Origin: an uncultured Eubacteriales bacterium
GTDB lineage: Bacteria; Bacillota; Clostridia; Christensenellales; CAG-314
Direction: 5' to 3'
NCBI GenBank assembly: GCA_949289125.1
Contig: CASEME010000020.1
Coordinates: 1-64,000 of the forward strand
Length of the DNA stretch: 64,000 bases
In this document: positions 1 through 8,080 of the stretch, in pieces
How positions within the stretch are numbered: the stretch's first letter is position 1
Layout: each line of letters starts with the position of its first letter
Program-made: the position numbers and the translations under genes
Notes under the pieces: generated by a model
What the model was told of the DNA's origin: nothing
Database searches by the model: none
Seen by the model: only the letters and a program-made list of their open reading frames with translations

Positions 1-2
1 AA

Positions 3-104
3 TTGCACGAGTACATAGAGTACTATAACAATGAAAGAATATCCATAAAACTAAAAGGACTGAGTCCGGTACAGTACCGAACTCAGTCGCAAGTAACAAT
101 TTAA
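3..104 (+). CDS. IS3-family transposase OrfB, C-terminal end (partial)
   Basis: Frame 3 from base 3 to the TAA at 102-104 encodes the typical IS150-group OrfB tail, with the motifs YIEYYNNERI and LKGLSPVQYRTQ. In this family that region closes the DDE integrase core, which cuts and joins element ends through a circular intermediate. The catalytic DDE residues lie upstream, outside the window, so activity cannot be judged. The stop is 12 bases before the terminal inverted repeat, the usual compact arrangement for these elements. Confidence 0.8.
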   Translation: MHEYIEYYNNERISIKLKGLSPVQYRTQSQVTI

Positions 105-107
105 TTA

Positions 108-1433
108 TTAAATATTTGTCCAACTTTTGGGGTACACCCCAAAGTGCTTGGTTTTTAAGTTATTATATATTTCTTGTGAGAAGCAATCTCCGCATACAAT
201 ATTTGATTTGCCATCTTTACGAATAATCATATTTGTTATAGCAAGAGTGTATAAATCGGTATCAAGTTCGACACCATACAATCCATTTTTCTTTACCTCT
301 AATATTTCAGAGGCATTTGCTTCTTTACACATTAAACCCATTGCGGTTACAAGAAAAGATGCTGAACCACAACATATATCAACAACTTTACTTTGTTTAT
401 TTATTTCACCCAATTTGCACATGAAGTCAGTTAAGTGTTTTGGAGTTAAAACAATACCTAAACCTTTTCCGTCAGTTGAACTATATTTAATAAATTCGTA
501 ATAGAAAACGCTTAAAGCGTCTTCGGTATATTCATAATGGTTCATCATAGGCAAAATTCTCATTTCAAGTTGTTCAATAAACCAAGCAAGTGAGCCATTT
601 TCACCTAAAGGAATAGATTTAATCTTTTCATTACTCTTTATTCTTCTAAAAGAGCTTTTAATTGCTTCTATTTTTTCTCTCTTAATATCGCTATTATCAA
701 GAGTTTCTTCAATGGAATCAATCATAAGCTTTACTAAACTATTAAATGAATTAATATTGTTCCATGTGTTTCTAAAATCAGCATTTTGCAATGCAATAAG
801 CATTCCTGCAATAAATATTGGTTTATCTTTTTCTGAAATTTTAATTTGCCTTAATTTCTCATGCATTATTTGAGAAAGCTCTCTAATCTCTTGCAAAGAA
901 AATTTTCTTTCTAATTTTTTGCCCTCTACAAGATTTAAGTAGTTTAATGGCTCCAATATTGTGTCTTTTGCTTTTTTAAGTTCTTGATAATCCTCAAATC
1001 CTTTTTTCCAATAAAAAGTGTTAACTTTAACATTCTCTTTAGAAGTTCCACTAACAGCCACAGCAACAACATTATAATCATTTTTTAAATGCTTTGCATA
1101 AAATAATGCGCCATCAACAGCATATTTTTGTGGCATATTCTTTTCTGAGCTTTCATGTTCTTTAATGGATTTTTTGCATTCTACTAAAATAATTGTGTTT
1201 TTGTCTTTATTAAAAGTTACTATATATTCTGGTTTCGCTCTTCCAGAACCAACAGTTTCGTAATCATCTAGAGAACAAATAGCAGGTTTTCCACCCATTT
1301 CTTTTAGGCATTTTTCAATTTTATCAAAATTATCAGCTTCGCCTTGTGGAAAAACAAAACCAAAATCATTTTCACCTAAATCAACGCCCATTTCTTTTAA
1401 TACTAAATTTTCTGAATATCTTTCGTTCGCCAT
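108..1433 (-). pseudogene. Fused PD-(D/E)XK nuclease / N6-adenine DNA methylase (type IIG-like), truncated by an IS
   Basis: The open frame gives 441 residues. Residues ~65-100 look like a PD-(D/E)XK nuclease: a YIVTF strand, then ILVECKKS carrying the E-x-K pair, as in type IIG or HsdR_N-like domains. Residues ~290-430 are an N6_Mtase domain, with the SAM-binding motif VVDICCGSASF and an acidic GVELD motif. The reading frame then enters the IS inverted repeat and ends GVYPKSWTNI. This removes the catalytic NPPY motif and the target-recognition part, so the methylase should be dead. The start is ATG 1431-1433 behind AAGGAG, one base after the AbrB-like frame, so the two formed an operon. It could instead be a type I HsdM relative, but the N-terminal nuclease-like domain favours a fused enzyme. 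Confidence 0.7.
117..141 (+). repeat. IS terminal inverted repeat (right end)
   Basis: The 25 bases read TGTCC-AACTTTTGGGG-TACACCCCA. The TG...CA ends and the CCAACTTTTGGGG core are typical of IS150-group termini. A second copy with two differences stands alone at 42942-42966. Confidence 0.75.
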
Positions 1434-1434
1434 T

Positions 1435-1651
1435 TTATTTCTCCTTTCTCACTATTGCTTTCTTCTTTTCATCTTTTAACTTTATTTCTAAATTGCTTAT
1501 GTTTGTTAATTTCACTTCATTATCTTCAATATAAAAGACTAAACTATCGCCATTTTCAACATGCAATAACTCTCTTATTACTTTAGGAACTGTTATTTGC
1601 CCTTTAGAAGAAAGAATCGCTTCTTTTATTTTTTACATTTTCAAACTCCAT
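1435..1651 (-). pseudogene. AbrB/SpoVT-like DNA-binding protein, frameshifted near the start
   Basis: A frame ending at TAA 1435-1437 encodes a SpoVT_AbrB swapped-hairpin domain of about 65 residues, with KGQITVPKVIRELL and a following GDSLVFYIEDN hairpin. The only sensible start, ATG 1649-1651, is in another frame: the intended MEFENVKIKEAIL needs one A fewer in the A6 run near 1630-1635. An in-frame TAA lies just before the domain. AbrB-like proteins of this size act as transcription factors or antitoxins, and here the gene precedes the fused methylase by one base, so control of that R-M gene is a reasonable inference. Slippage on the A-run could restore the frame; sequencing error is also possible. 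Confidence 0.6.
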
Positions 1652-1675
1652 TTTCTTTACTTTCTTTACTTTTTA

Positions 1676-1704
1676 AGTATAACAAAAATAAGTTTTGAAA
1701 GCAA
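1676..1704 (-). promoter_or_regulatory. Sigma-A-type promoter for the AbrB/methylase operon
   Basis: On the minus strand TTGCTT (1699-1704) and TATACT (1676-1681) are separated by 17 bases, about 25 bases upstream of the AbrB-like start. Confidence 0.6.
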
Positions 1705-1722
1705 TTATTTTAAGAAAAAAAT

Positions 1723-1751
1723 AAGAAATGCTTTTAAAATAAGCATTTCTT
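1723..1751 (-). terminator. Rho-independent terminator
   Basis: An 11-bp stem AAGAAATGCTT/AAGCATTTCTT is followed on the minus strand by TTATTTTTTT. It lies upstream of the AbrB promoter and insulates it from genes farther right. Confidence 0.55.
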
Positions 1752-1867
1752 CAAAACTCAAATAAAAATTTCATAAATTTTATTTGCCCTACAAATCGCA
1801 ACTGCGTTCGCACACGAGTTTAAGTCTCATATTACCGCAATTTGGCAAGGGTGAGAATTGAAGCTGT

Positions 1868-1949
1868 CCCGCCATAGCGTGGCTTGCTTGTGAGTCACAA
1901 CAGAAAGAATGACACCTATAAAGGTGTCTTTTTTTCTTTCTGTTGTTTC
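1868..1949 (+). repeat. Terminator-containing module shared with 39504-39578
   Basis: The stretch CCGCCATAGCGTGGCTTGCTT, then an AGTCACA block, then a GACACC...GGTGTC hairpin with a T-run, recurs in opposite orientation at 39504-39578. Here the hairpin (stem GACACC/GGTGTC, loop TATAAA) is extended by an outer ACAACAGAAAGAA/TTCTTTCTGTTGT stem spanning 1897-1949, and it should terminate transcription on the plus strand. Both copies lie next to restriction-modification genes. Confidence 0.6.
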
Positions 1950-2042
1950 TTTTGAGCTTCGCCACGCAACTCTCTCTTGTGTTGGGATAGCGAAAAAATG
2001 TGACGCTCACTTTCGTTCGCTATTCCGTCACTTCGTTACTTA

Positions 2043-2063
2043 CGAATCCCTCCGCCTCCGCCA
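2043..2063 (+). other. Fragment of a tRNA 3' end (tRNA-Ser-like), probable attachment-site scar
   Basis: CGAATCCCTCCGCCTCCGCCA has the form of the T-arm 3' strand, acceptor 3' strand and CCA of a tRNA, and it is followed at once by a terminator. No matching 5' half (GGAGGCG) is present upstream. It resembles the tail left when an element integrates at a tRNA gene or deletes part of it. The terminator is of the same CCTAAG...CTTAGG type as that of the intact tRNA-Ser at 43473-43563. Confidence 0.55.
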
Positions 2064-2095
2064 AAACCTAAGCTATCTGAGCTTAGGTTTTTTTG
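2064..2095 (+). terminator. Terminator behind the tRNA fragment
   Basis: The hairpin CCTAAGC-TATCTGA-GCTTAGG is followed by eight Ts. Confidence 0.75.
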
Positions 2096-2182
2096 TTAGC
2101 TTTATCAACAATTTTTTTCCTTTTAAGTAGCACTATCTTTAGGCAAAAAAGTATTTAATAAAATGTAAATATGCAAACTATT

Positions 2183-2737
2183 CTACAGCAAAGACACATT
2201 GATTATCTTTTTATGTTTTTTGATTGCATAATCATAAGCCAATTTTGTGCCACTATTTGGTTGATAGTTTAATATGCTATGTTTAGAGAGTTTACGTTTT
2301 GGTGGTTTGTACTCTTTGTTATAATAAAACACACAATAATAACTTGCATCTATCATTGCAAAATTACGTTGTATGTAACTCGCTTTGTTTGATATTGCTC
2401 GTGTCGTATAATATATTTCTTCGTCTACTGTTAATAAATTTGTATTCAGCTTATAACTACTATATATTTTTTGCCAAACTGTACGCTCGCTTTCTAATAT
2501 GCAAGACTCGTGATTGCAAGTATATGCTATGCGCTTAATGTGCGGATACTTTAATTTGAGTTCGGTCACAATGTTTAGACAAAAAGACACAAAATTACTC
2601 CTACTACCAAATAAAAAATTTGTAGTGCCACAATACACAATCAAATTTTCTACAACTCCTTTAATTTTTTGTTTTAAATGTTCGTCACAATCAACCGCTC
2701 TATGCCCTAAAAACACACAACTCTTATGTATTTCCAT
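2183..2737 (-). CDS. SLOG-superfamily (DUF1273/YpsA-like) protein
   Basis: The protein is 184 residues from ATG 2735-2737, which has GGGAG about 10 bases upstream; a longer frame to 2785 lacks a good ribosome site. It opens MEIHKSCVFLGHR, matching the strand and GHR motif that begins DUF1273/YpsA proteins, and continues with a TNFLFGS loop and a long helix SNFVSFCLNIVTELK, the expected Rossmann-like SLOG arrangement. SLOG proteins bind nucleotides or nucleotide-derived ligands, some as sensors in defence or stress systems, but no ligand can be named here. It stops with TAG. A divergent XRE regulator starts 185 bases away. Confidence 0.6.
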   Translation of the reverse strand: MEIHKSCVFLGHRAVDCDEHLKQKIKGVVENLIVYCGTTNFLFGSRSNFVSFCLNIVTELKLKYPHIKRIAYTCNHESCILESERTVWQKIYSSYKLNTNLLTVDEEIYYTTRAISNKASYIQRNFAMIDASYYCVFYYNKEYKPPKRKLSKHSILNYQPNSGTKLAYDYAIKKHKKIINVSLL

Positions 2738-2921
2738 AATAAAAAAACTCCCAACGTATTCATTTTGAATACTGTCAGTAGTCATTATAACATATTTTAT
2801 GTGCTTGAGTATTCATTTTTGTAGAAATACACAAAATTTATGTATGTGGCTGTCTTATGAGCAATAGTCATTTAACTATAATATTAGTGATAACAAACTT
2901 GCTCATTGGGAGTGACCAACG

Positions 2922-3221
2922 ATGGAAATAAAAGAAATCTTAGCACGTATAGGTTATGTAAGAAACAAAGCAAATTTGTCGGCAAGAGAAGTTAGCTTGC
3001 GTATGGGTATGAGTCCGCAATATGTTGCGCAATTAGAAAGTGGCAGAATTGTGTTGACTGTGGAAAAACTATTGCAAATACTTGATATTTGCAACTTTTC
3101 ATTGCAAAGATTTTTCAGTCCCAACATTGACGATTACGATGTAGATACCGAGCTACAAGTCTTGATAGAAAGTCTGCCCGCTGACAAAAAGAAAAATATT
3201 ATCGAGTTTATAAAAACATAA
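2922..3221 (+). CDS. XRE-family helix-turn-helix regulator
   Basis: The protein is 99 residues. Residues ~7-62 form an HTH_3/cro-C1 domain, with LSAREVSLRMGMSPQYVAQ as the helix-turn-helix and LESGR at the turn that follows. The C-terminal ~35 residues are acidic and helical (LIESLPADKKKNIIEFIK), typical of small phage- or defence-linked repressors. GGGAG lies ahead of the start. It is divergent from the SLOG-like gene, so auto-control and control of that neighbour are plausible inferences. Confidence 0.8.
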   Translation: MEIKEILARIGYVRNKANLSAREVSLRMGMSPQYVAQLESGRIVLTVEKLLQILDICNFSLQRFFSPNIDDYDVDTELQVLIESLPADKKKNIIEFIKT

Positions 3222-3398
3222 AATGCGTTGTAACTACATTTTAAGATGTTAATTTGACACAGATACCATTGCAATATACGATTGCCTGTATAAATCATTA
3301 GTTTGCATTACTTTAATGATGCAGAGAATTTATCTATTAAGTGGGTATCAATATCTATTGTGTAACAATACCAACATTATTACATAGAGGACAGACAG

Positions 3399-4082
3399 AT
3401 GGACAAAAGTAAAAATTACACAACTACACTTCCCGAAGATTATGTGCTTGTAAAACATGTTGACGCAAAGAAAGACAAAAAACTAATTGCTATATATACA
3501 ATATTATCTTTTGTGCCTATTGTAGTAATTTTGCCTATTCTGTGTGTTGTTGCATACTTTGTCAATGGATACAACATATTGGATAATGCCAACGTTCAGT
3601 TGCGCATTGTTGCACTGTTTGTAACGATAGGTGTATTTGTACTGTACATAATTTTGCACGAGCTTACACACGGTATCACATACAAAGCCTACACAGGTCA
3701 AAAACTTACTTTTGGCTTGACTCTAACTGTGGCTTTTTGCGGAGTACCCAATATTTTTGTTCGCAAAAAAGCATCATTAGCCGCACTTGTTATGCCTTTT
3801 GCTGTATTTTCAGTCATTTTTATTGCATTGACAATAGGTCTGTGGTTTATCAGTCCATTATACGGCATATTGGCAGGGGTATTATTTGCAATACACTTTG
3901 GCGGTTGCGTGGGAGATTTGCATTGGACATTGCTATATCTCACCAAATTTAAGCATTGCGACACTCTTATGCGCGATACAGGTCCGCAACAATGGCTGTA
4001 TATCCCCAAAGAACAAGCGCAAAAGTACAATATCCCTATTGTTGCTACCACACAAATGGTAATTGACCATTTACCACTTTGA
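3399..4082 (+). CDS. DUF3267 membrane protein, putative zinc metalloprotease
   Basis: The 227-residue integral membrane protein has hydrophobic segments at about 30-52, 68-88, 125-150 and 153-170. Just after the second segment lies HELTHG, an HExxH zincin-type zinc motif, as in DUF3267 proteins, which are thought to be site-2-type membrane proteases. The later GGCVGDLHW region may supply further polar residues to the active site. Substrate unknown. The start has GAGGA 10 bases upstream. It stands alone and ends before a strong hairpin. Confidence 0.65.
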   Translation: MDKSKNYTTTLPEDYVLVKHVDAKKDKKLIAIYTILSFVPIVVILPILCVVAYFVNGYNILDNANVQLRIVALFVTIGVFVLYIILHELTHGITYKAYTGQKLTFGLTLTVAFCGVPNIFVRKKASLAALVMPFAVFSVIFIALTIGLWFISPLYGILAGVLFAIHFGGCVGDLHWTLLYLTKFKHCDTLMRDTGPQQWLYIPKEQAQKYNIPIVATTQMVIDHLPL

Positions 4083-4176
4083 CAAGCAACAATATACCAA
4101 GGCTTTGGGCGCCATAGGTAAGTAGTATAAGTCTTTCACTGATGTTGTTTGACAATTACCAATAAACTCAAAAATA

Positions 4177-4221
4177 AATTCCCCTAATATGCTAAATTTG
4201 CTTAGCCATATTAGGGGAATT
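4177..4221. terminator. Bidirectional terminator
   Basis: A long near-perfect stem AATTCCCCTAATATG/CATATTAGGGGAATT lies between two convergent genes, with AT-rich flanks on both sides. Confidence 0.7.
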
Positions 4222-4281
4222 GTTATTTAATAATCAACGCTACAAAAGTATGCGCTTACTAATAGATTGCGTGCACCAACT

Positions 4282-5880
4282 TTACTTCAGCACTACACTG
4301 CTGTATGCACTCATTTGCAAGCTATTGCCGTTGAGTTTGCACTCCGATGTAGCCCAACCACGCAAGGTGGACACATTGATAGGCGAAACATCTACAGTAA
4401 TTTCCGTTGCTGAGATATTGTGAACAACGTACACAACACTACCGTTGTACTCGTATCTTAGTACTGCAACGTCCTGTCCCAAGGAGTACACTGCGGTGAC
4501 TGCGCCACGGGCAATCTCAGGGTTGGCGTTGCGCAAAGCAATTACCTTTTTGTAATGATTGTATATACTGTTTGCGTCCTTCAACTGCGATGCAACAGTA
4601 CCGTTGGTCTGTCTGTCAGCAGGATAAGTAGAACCAACAGGGTTTTGCACTGTATCGCCGTCACCCCACAGCATAGCAAGACGTCTGTTGGCGTCGGTAT
4701 TTTCATCGCCACGGCTACCTTTCATACCTATTTCCTCACCGTAGTAGATATAGGGATTGCCTGGCATCAACAAATACAAGTTTGCTGCCATTTGCATTGT
4801 CTTGTCATCTGCGTACAAATATCCTGCCGATCTGTCCATGTCGTGATTGGACAAAAACGGTGCCATAATAGCATTGGGGTTGCTTTGTTTTACTTGATTG
4901 TAGTAGCTTTCCACAGTACCTGCAAACCAACTTGTACCGTTGATTTTGACCGCAGAGGCTATATCACCGTTGGGCTCTGCAAAGGGGAAGTCAAAGCAAT
5001 TTATTGCTTGATAATATTGCATTATGGAAGACCGATCCGACCAATTTTCTCCTATCAAATATGCGTCGGACTTGTAACTCTTACAAGTTGTATCCAGCCA
5101 CTTCAACAATTCTATATTTTTGTCGTTATCACCATAATAGAAGTATTTTACTGCGTCCAAACGGAAACCGTCTACATCTACGTCACTCAGCCAAAACTTG
5201 ACTATGTCGTCAACCGCCTCTTTTACTTTGGGATTGTCGTAGTTGAGTTCGGGCATTTCGCTGCTAAAGTTGCCTTCGTAGTACCATCTCTGTCCATCGG
5301 GATCGGTAGCAAAATAGTACCAACCACTATCCCCGGGCACAGTACTTACTGTATAGAAATCGTAGTAATCATTGTTGACGTCGCCATTAGTACGCGCCTG
5401 TTTTGCCTCGATAAACCAAGTGTGCAAATTGCTTGTATGATTGAGCACAAGGTCAATAATAATGTTGATGCCACGCTTGTGACATTCTTCTACAAGTTGA
5501 CGCATTGTGTCCATAGTGCCGTACTGCTCGTCTATTGCTTTGTAGTCGGAAACATCATACTTGTGATAACTGGGCGAAGGCATAATAGGCATAAGCCAAA
5601 TACCTGTAATCTTCAAACTTGTGCCGCTGTTGGGATTGCCGTCATTGAGATAATCCAATCTGTTGATTATCCCTTGCAAGTCGCCCATACCGTCGTTGTT
5701 ACTGTCGGAAAAGCCTCCGACAAATATCTCGTAAAACGTACGATAATTGTCGTCAATAAATGTGGGTTTTAAGTTGTCGTCAATGGGCAATCTGTACTCA
5801 CTGCTGCAACCAGCAAGGCACAACGCACTGACAATCAACAACACCATCAATACAGAACAAACAGATATTATTTTTTTCAT
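4282..5880 (-). CDS. Alpha-amylase-family (GH13) lipoprotein
   Basis: The protein is 532 residues. A signal peptide ends in the lipobox LAGC (Cys25), so the enzyme should be a lipoprotein on the outer face of the cell membrane. The (beta/alpha)8 barrel carries all GH13 regions: DLVLNH (143-148), GFRLDAVKYF with nucleophile Asp242, GENWSD with acid/base Glu278, and SNHDMD with Asp347. It would cleave alpha-1,4 (possibly alpha-1,6) bonds in starch-like oligosaccharides. The insertion of a DYYDFYTV loop in domain B is as in oligosaccharide-acting members. The start has AGGAG upstream. It stands alone, with no sugar transporter beside it, so exact specificity is open. Confidence 0.9.
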   Translation of the reverse strand: MKKIISVCSVLMVLLIVSALCLAGCSSEYRLPIDDNLKPTFIDDNYRTFYEIFVGGFSDSNNDGMGDLQGIINRLDYLNDGNPNSGTSLKITGIWLMPIMPSPSYHKYDVSDYKAIDEQYGTMDTMRQLVEECHKRGINIIIDLVLNHTSNLHTWFIEAKQARTNGDVNNDYYDFYTVSTVPGDSGWYYFATDPDGQRWYYEGNFSSEMPELNYDNPKVKEAVDDIVKFWLSDVDVDGFRLDAVKYFYYGDNDKNIELLKWLDTTCKSYKSDAYLIGENWSDRSSIMQYYQAINCFDFPFAEPNGDIASAVKINGTSWFAGTVESYYNQVKQSNPNAIMAPFLSNHDMDRSAGYLYADDKTMQMAANLYLLMPGNPYIYYGEEIGMKGSRGDENTDANRRLAMLWGDGDTVQNPVGSTYPADRQTNGTVASQLKDANSIYNHYKKVIALRNANPEIARGAVTAVYSLGQDVAVLRYEYNGSVVYVVHNISATEITVDVSPINVSTLRGWATSECKLNGNSLQMSAYSSVVLK

Positions 5881-6154
5881 ACTTTGCTCCTATTTTTTGA
5901 TACTCTAATTGTAAAACATTAAATAACGATAGTCAATAGTATTCTAAAATTTTGTACAGCTCTTTATCGTCAAATTTACGACACTCCACCACGTAGTAGA
6001 TATCAAAAATAAGCTACTTTAACAACAAAAAAACCATATATTGTGGATATTTACTACATAATGTGGCCCAACGCCAATACAATACGCCAAAACGATAGAC
6101 AAATTGCCAATAAAACGCTATCCTTATTACCCATACTAAAAAGGAGAACACTTA

Positions 6155-7900
6155 ATGCTAAAAAAATATATATCTTTAGTAATTACTGCGTCGGTATTGG
6201 TAATTGCCTTTGTATTGGGCGGTTCAATACTTGCAATACCTACTGCTACAGACAACACAAAATATTTTAGTGCAACAAATGCACTCAACTATCTCAAAAA
6301 CATTGCAAGCGAGCCCCACTCGGTATTCGACACACAAGCTCACGAAAATGTACGCCTTTACCTCAAACAGACTTTGACTGATATGGGGCTGACTGTGGAA
6401 GAACACAACTGGAGCAAAGACGAGCTTGACTTTATGGGTGCGCTTGCTTCCGACGGCACGTTGGACAAAACACAGCCCATCACCTACGACATCAAAAACC
6501 TTTGGGTAGAGATACCCGGCAAAAGCAAAACAGGTGTGCTACTTATGGCGCACTACGATTCGCGCGGACACATAGGACGTGCAGGTGAGCTTGGCAATTC
6601 GTACGGTGCGGCAGACGATGGCTTTGGCGTGGTCACTTTGTTGGAAATTGCACGTCTGTATGCAAATGTTGCACCACAACAGTTGGAAACAAGTATCTAT
6701 ATTTGCTTTACCGATGCAGAAGAAACGGGAATGTTGGGTTCTATACTCGAAGCGCGTGACAATCAAACAATTCAACAACACGTCAACTTTGTAATCAATG
6801 TAGAAGCACGTGGCGTAACCGGCCCTGCCTATATGTTTGAAACAAGCAAAAACAATCAAAAGGTAATGGAGCTGTATGCAAAAGCAGGTATGCCAATGAC
6901 TTATTCGGTGGCAACTGCAGTCTACTCGATAATGACCAACTATACAGACTTCACGTCTATGCTCGAGATTGACAAAGCAGGCATCAACTTTTCTACGTTA
7001 GACAACATCAACTATTACCATGTGCCGCAGGACAATTTGTCCAATATCAACGTCAACAGCATACAACACTATGGCAGTCAAATAATGCCCATCATCGAGG
7101 AATACACTTCCAACGCAAAGTATGCGGACATCAACTACTTTGACGCACAACAAGATGCAGTATTTTTCAACATTTTGCCTGGCGTACTTGCAAAGTACAC
7201 TTCCGCAACAGCTGTTGTTTGGTTGGTAATTGCCGTAGCAATATTTGCCTTTGCCGTGGCTTTACTTATAATTAAAAAGTCAATATCTCTCAAACGTACA
7301 CTTATTGCTCTTTCCGTTGTACTTGCGTCCGTAATAGGCGCGGCAGTTGTAGGCTTTGTAATATCCTACCTTACTGCGCTAATTGTAGGTTACCCGTGGA
7401 ATCTCACCAACCTTAGAGTCAAAGGTTCGGGCGTACCCTTTGCGCTCAGTTTCATAATAGTATTGGGGCTTGAGCTGTGGTTTTGTATCAAAAAGTTTGG
7501 CAAAAATACAGCACGTGCTACCGAATATCTTGTTGCAGGTACATTTTGGAATATGCTATTTGCAATAGTTACCACCTTTGCATTGTCGGGAGCATCCTTT
7601 ATGTTTGTATGGACTGCGCTGTTGGCAGCAGTAGTACTACTTGTGCGCACACTTACACCCAATGCAATACTGCACCACGTTGTTTGCTCGTTTACCAATG
7701 CAGTGGCCTTGCTTATATTTGTACCATTGCTGTATTCTCTGTTTATTGCAGTTACAACAGGCGGCTTGCTTGCATTGACCTTACTGTTTGCCTTTGCAAT
7801 GTCCATACTGTTGCCCAATACCTTTTTGCAGATGCAAATTGATATTACTCAAACAAAATGGACACACAAGGGTACAAAATTGCAACAACATACTAATTGA
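6155..7900 (+). CDS. M28-family membrane-anchored zinc aminopeptidase
   Basis: The protein is 581 residues. A leading transmembrane segment is followed by an M28 peptidase domain (~45-325) with the metal ligand motifs LLMAHYDS, GAADDGFGV and TDAEETG. The remainder (~345-560) holds about six transmembrane helices, as in large M28 proteins of Bacillota that keep the catalytic domain outside the membrane. The family removes N-terminal residues from peptides using two zinc ions. AAGGAG precedes the start. It is a single-gene unit with a perfect terminator behind it. Confidence 0.85.
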   Translation: MLKKYISLVITASVLVIAFVLGGSILAIPTATDNTKYFSATNALNYLKNIASEPHSVFDTQAHENVRLYLKQTLTDMGLTVEEHNWSKDELDFMGALASDGTLDKTQPITYDIKNLWVEIPGKSKTGVLLMAHYDSRGHIGRAGELGNSYGAADDGFGVVTLLEIARLYANVAPQQLETSIYICFTDAEETGMLGSILEARDNQTIQQHVNFVINVEARGVTGPAYMFETSKNNQKVMELYAKAGMPMTYSVATAVYSIMTNYTDFTSMLEIDKAGINFSTLDNINYYHVPQDNLSNINVNSIQHYGSQIMPIIEEYTSNAKYADINYFDAQQDAVFFNILPGVLAKYTSATAVVWLVIAVAIFAFAVALLIIKKSISLKRTLIALSVVLASVIGAAVVGFVISYLTALIVGYPWNLTNLRVKGSGVPFALSFIIVLGLELWFCIKKFGKNTARATEYLVAGTFWNMLFAIVTTFALSGASFMFVWTALLAAVVLLVRTLTPNAILHHVVCSFTNAVALLIFVPLLYSLFIAVTTGGLLALTLLFAFAMSILLPNTFLQMQIDITQTKWTHKGTKLQQHTN

Positions 7901-7917
7901 AAATTTACAGCTTGCAC

Positions 7918-7947
7918 GGCATTGTCACAACTGTGACAATGCCTTTT
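7918..7947 (+). terminator. Terminator of the M28 gene
   Basis: The perfect stem GGCATTGTCAC/GTGACAATGCC with a 3-4 base loop is followed by TTTTT. Confidence 0.9.
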
Positions 7948-8025
7948 TCATACCAGAATTGATCTACACAAAAATATATCCTATAGAAATTAAGATTACA
8001 GTAAGCACAATTCATAAGATTTTAT

Positions 8026-8054
8026 TTGCTTTTATTCGAGAGTTAGAATATAAT
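8026..8054 (+). promoter_or_regulatory. Promoter of the DpnII-type R-M operon
   Basis: TTGCTT (8026-8031) and TATAAT (8049-8054) have a 17-base spacer, 27 bases before the first start codon. The N-terminal HTH of the first gene product could act here. Confidence 0.6.
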
Positions 8055-8080
8055 GTGTATATAATGTTGTGAGGTGTACA

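Larger units (their letters stand above)
1..141 (+). mobile_element. Right end of an IS3-family (IS150-group) insertion sequence
   Basis: The window opens inside an insertion sequence. The last 33 codons of an OrfB transposase are followed by about 12 bases and then a 25-bp terminal inverted repeat ending ...GGGGTACACCCCA at 141. The fused methylase gene on the minus strand runs straight into this end, so the element sits inside that gene. The rest of the element and any target duplication lie outside the window. Confidence 0.8.

Noticed and set aside
1789-2010. Protein-coding gene on the minus strand (73 residues)
   Set aside because: It overlaps the shared terminator module and hairpins, has no ribosome site and no family match.
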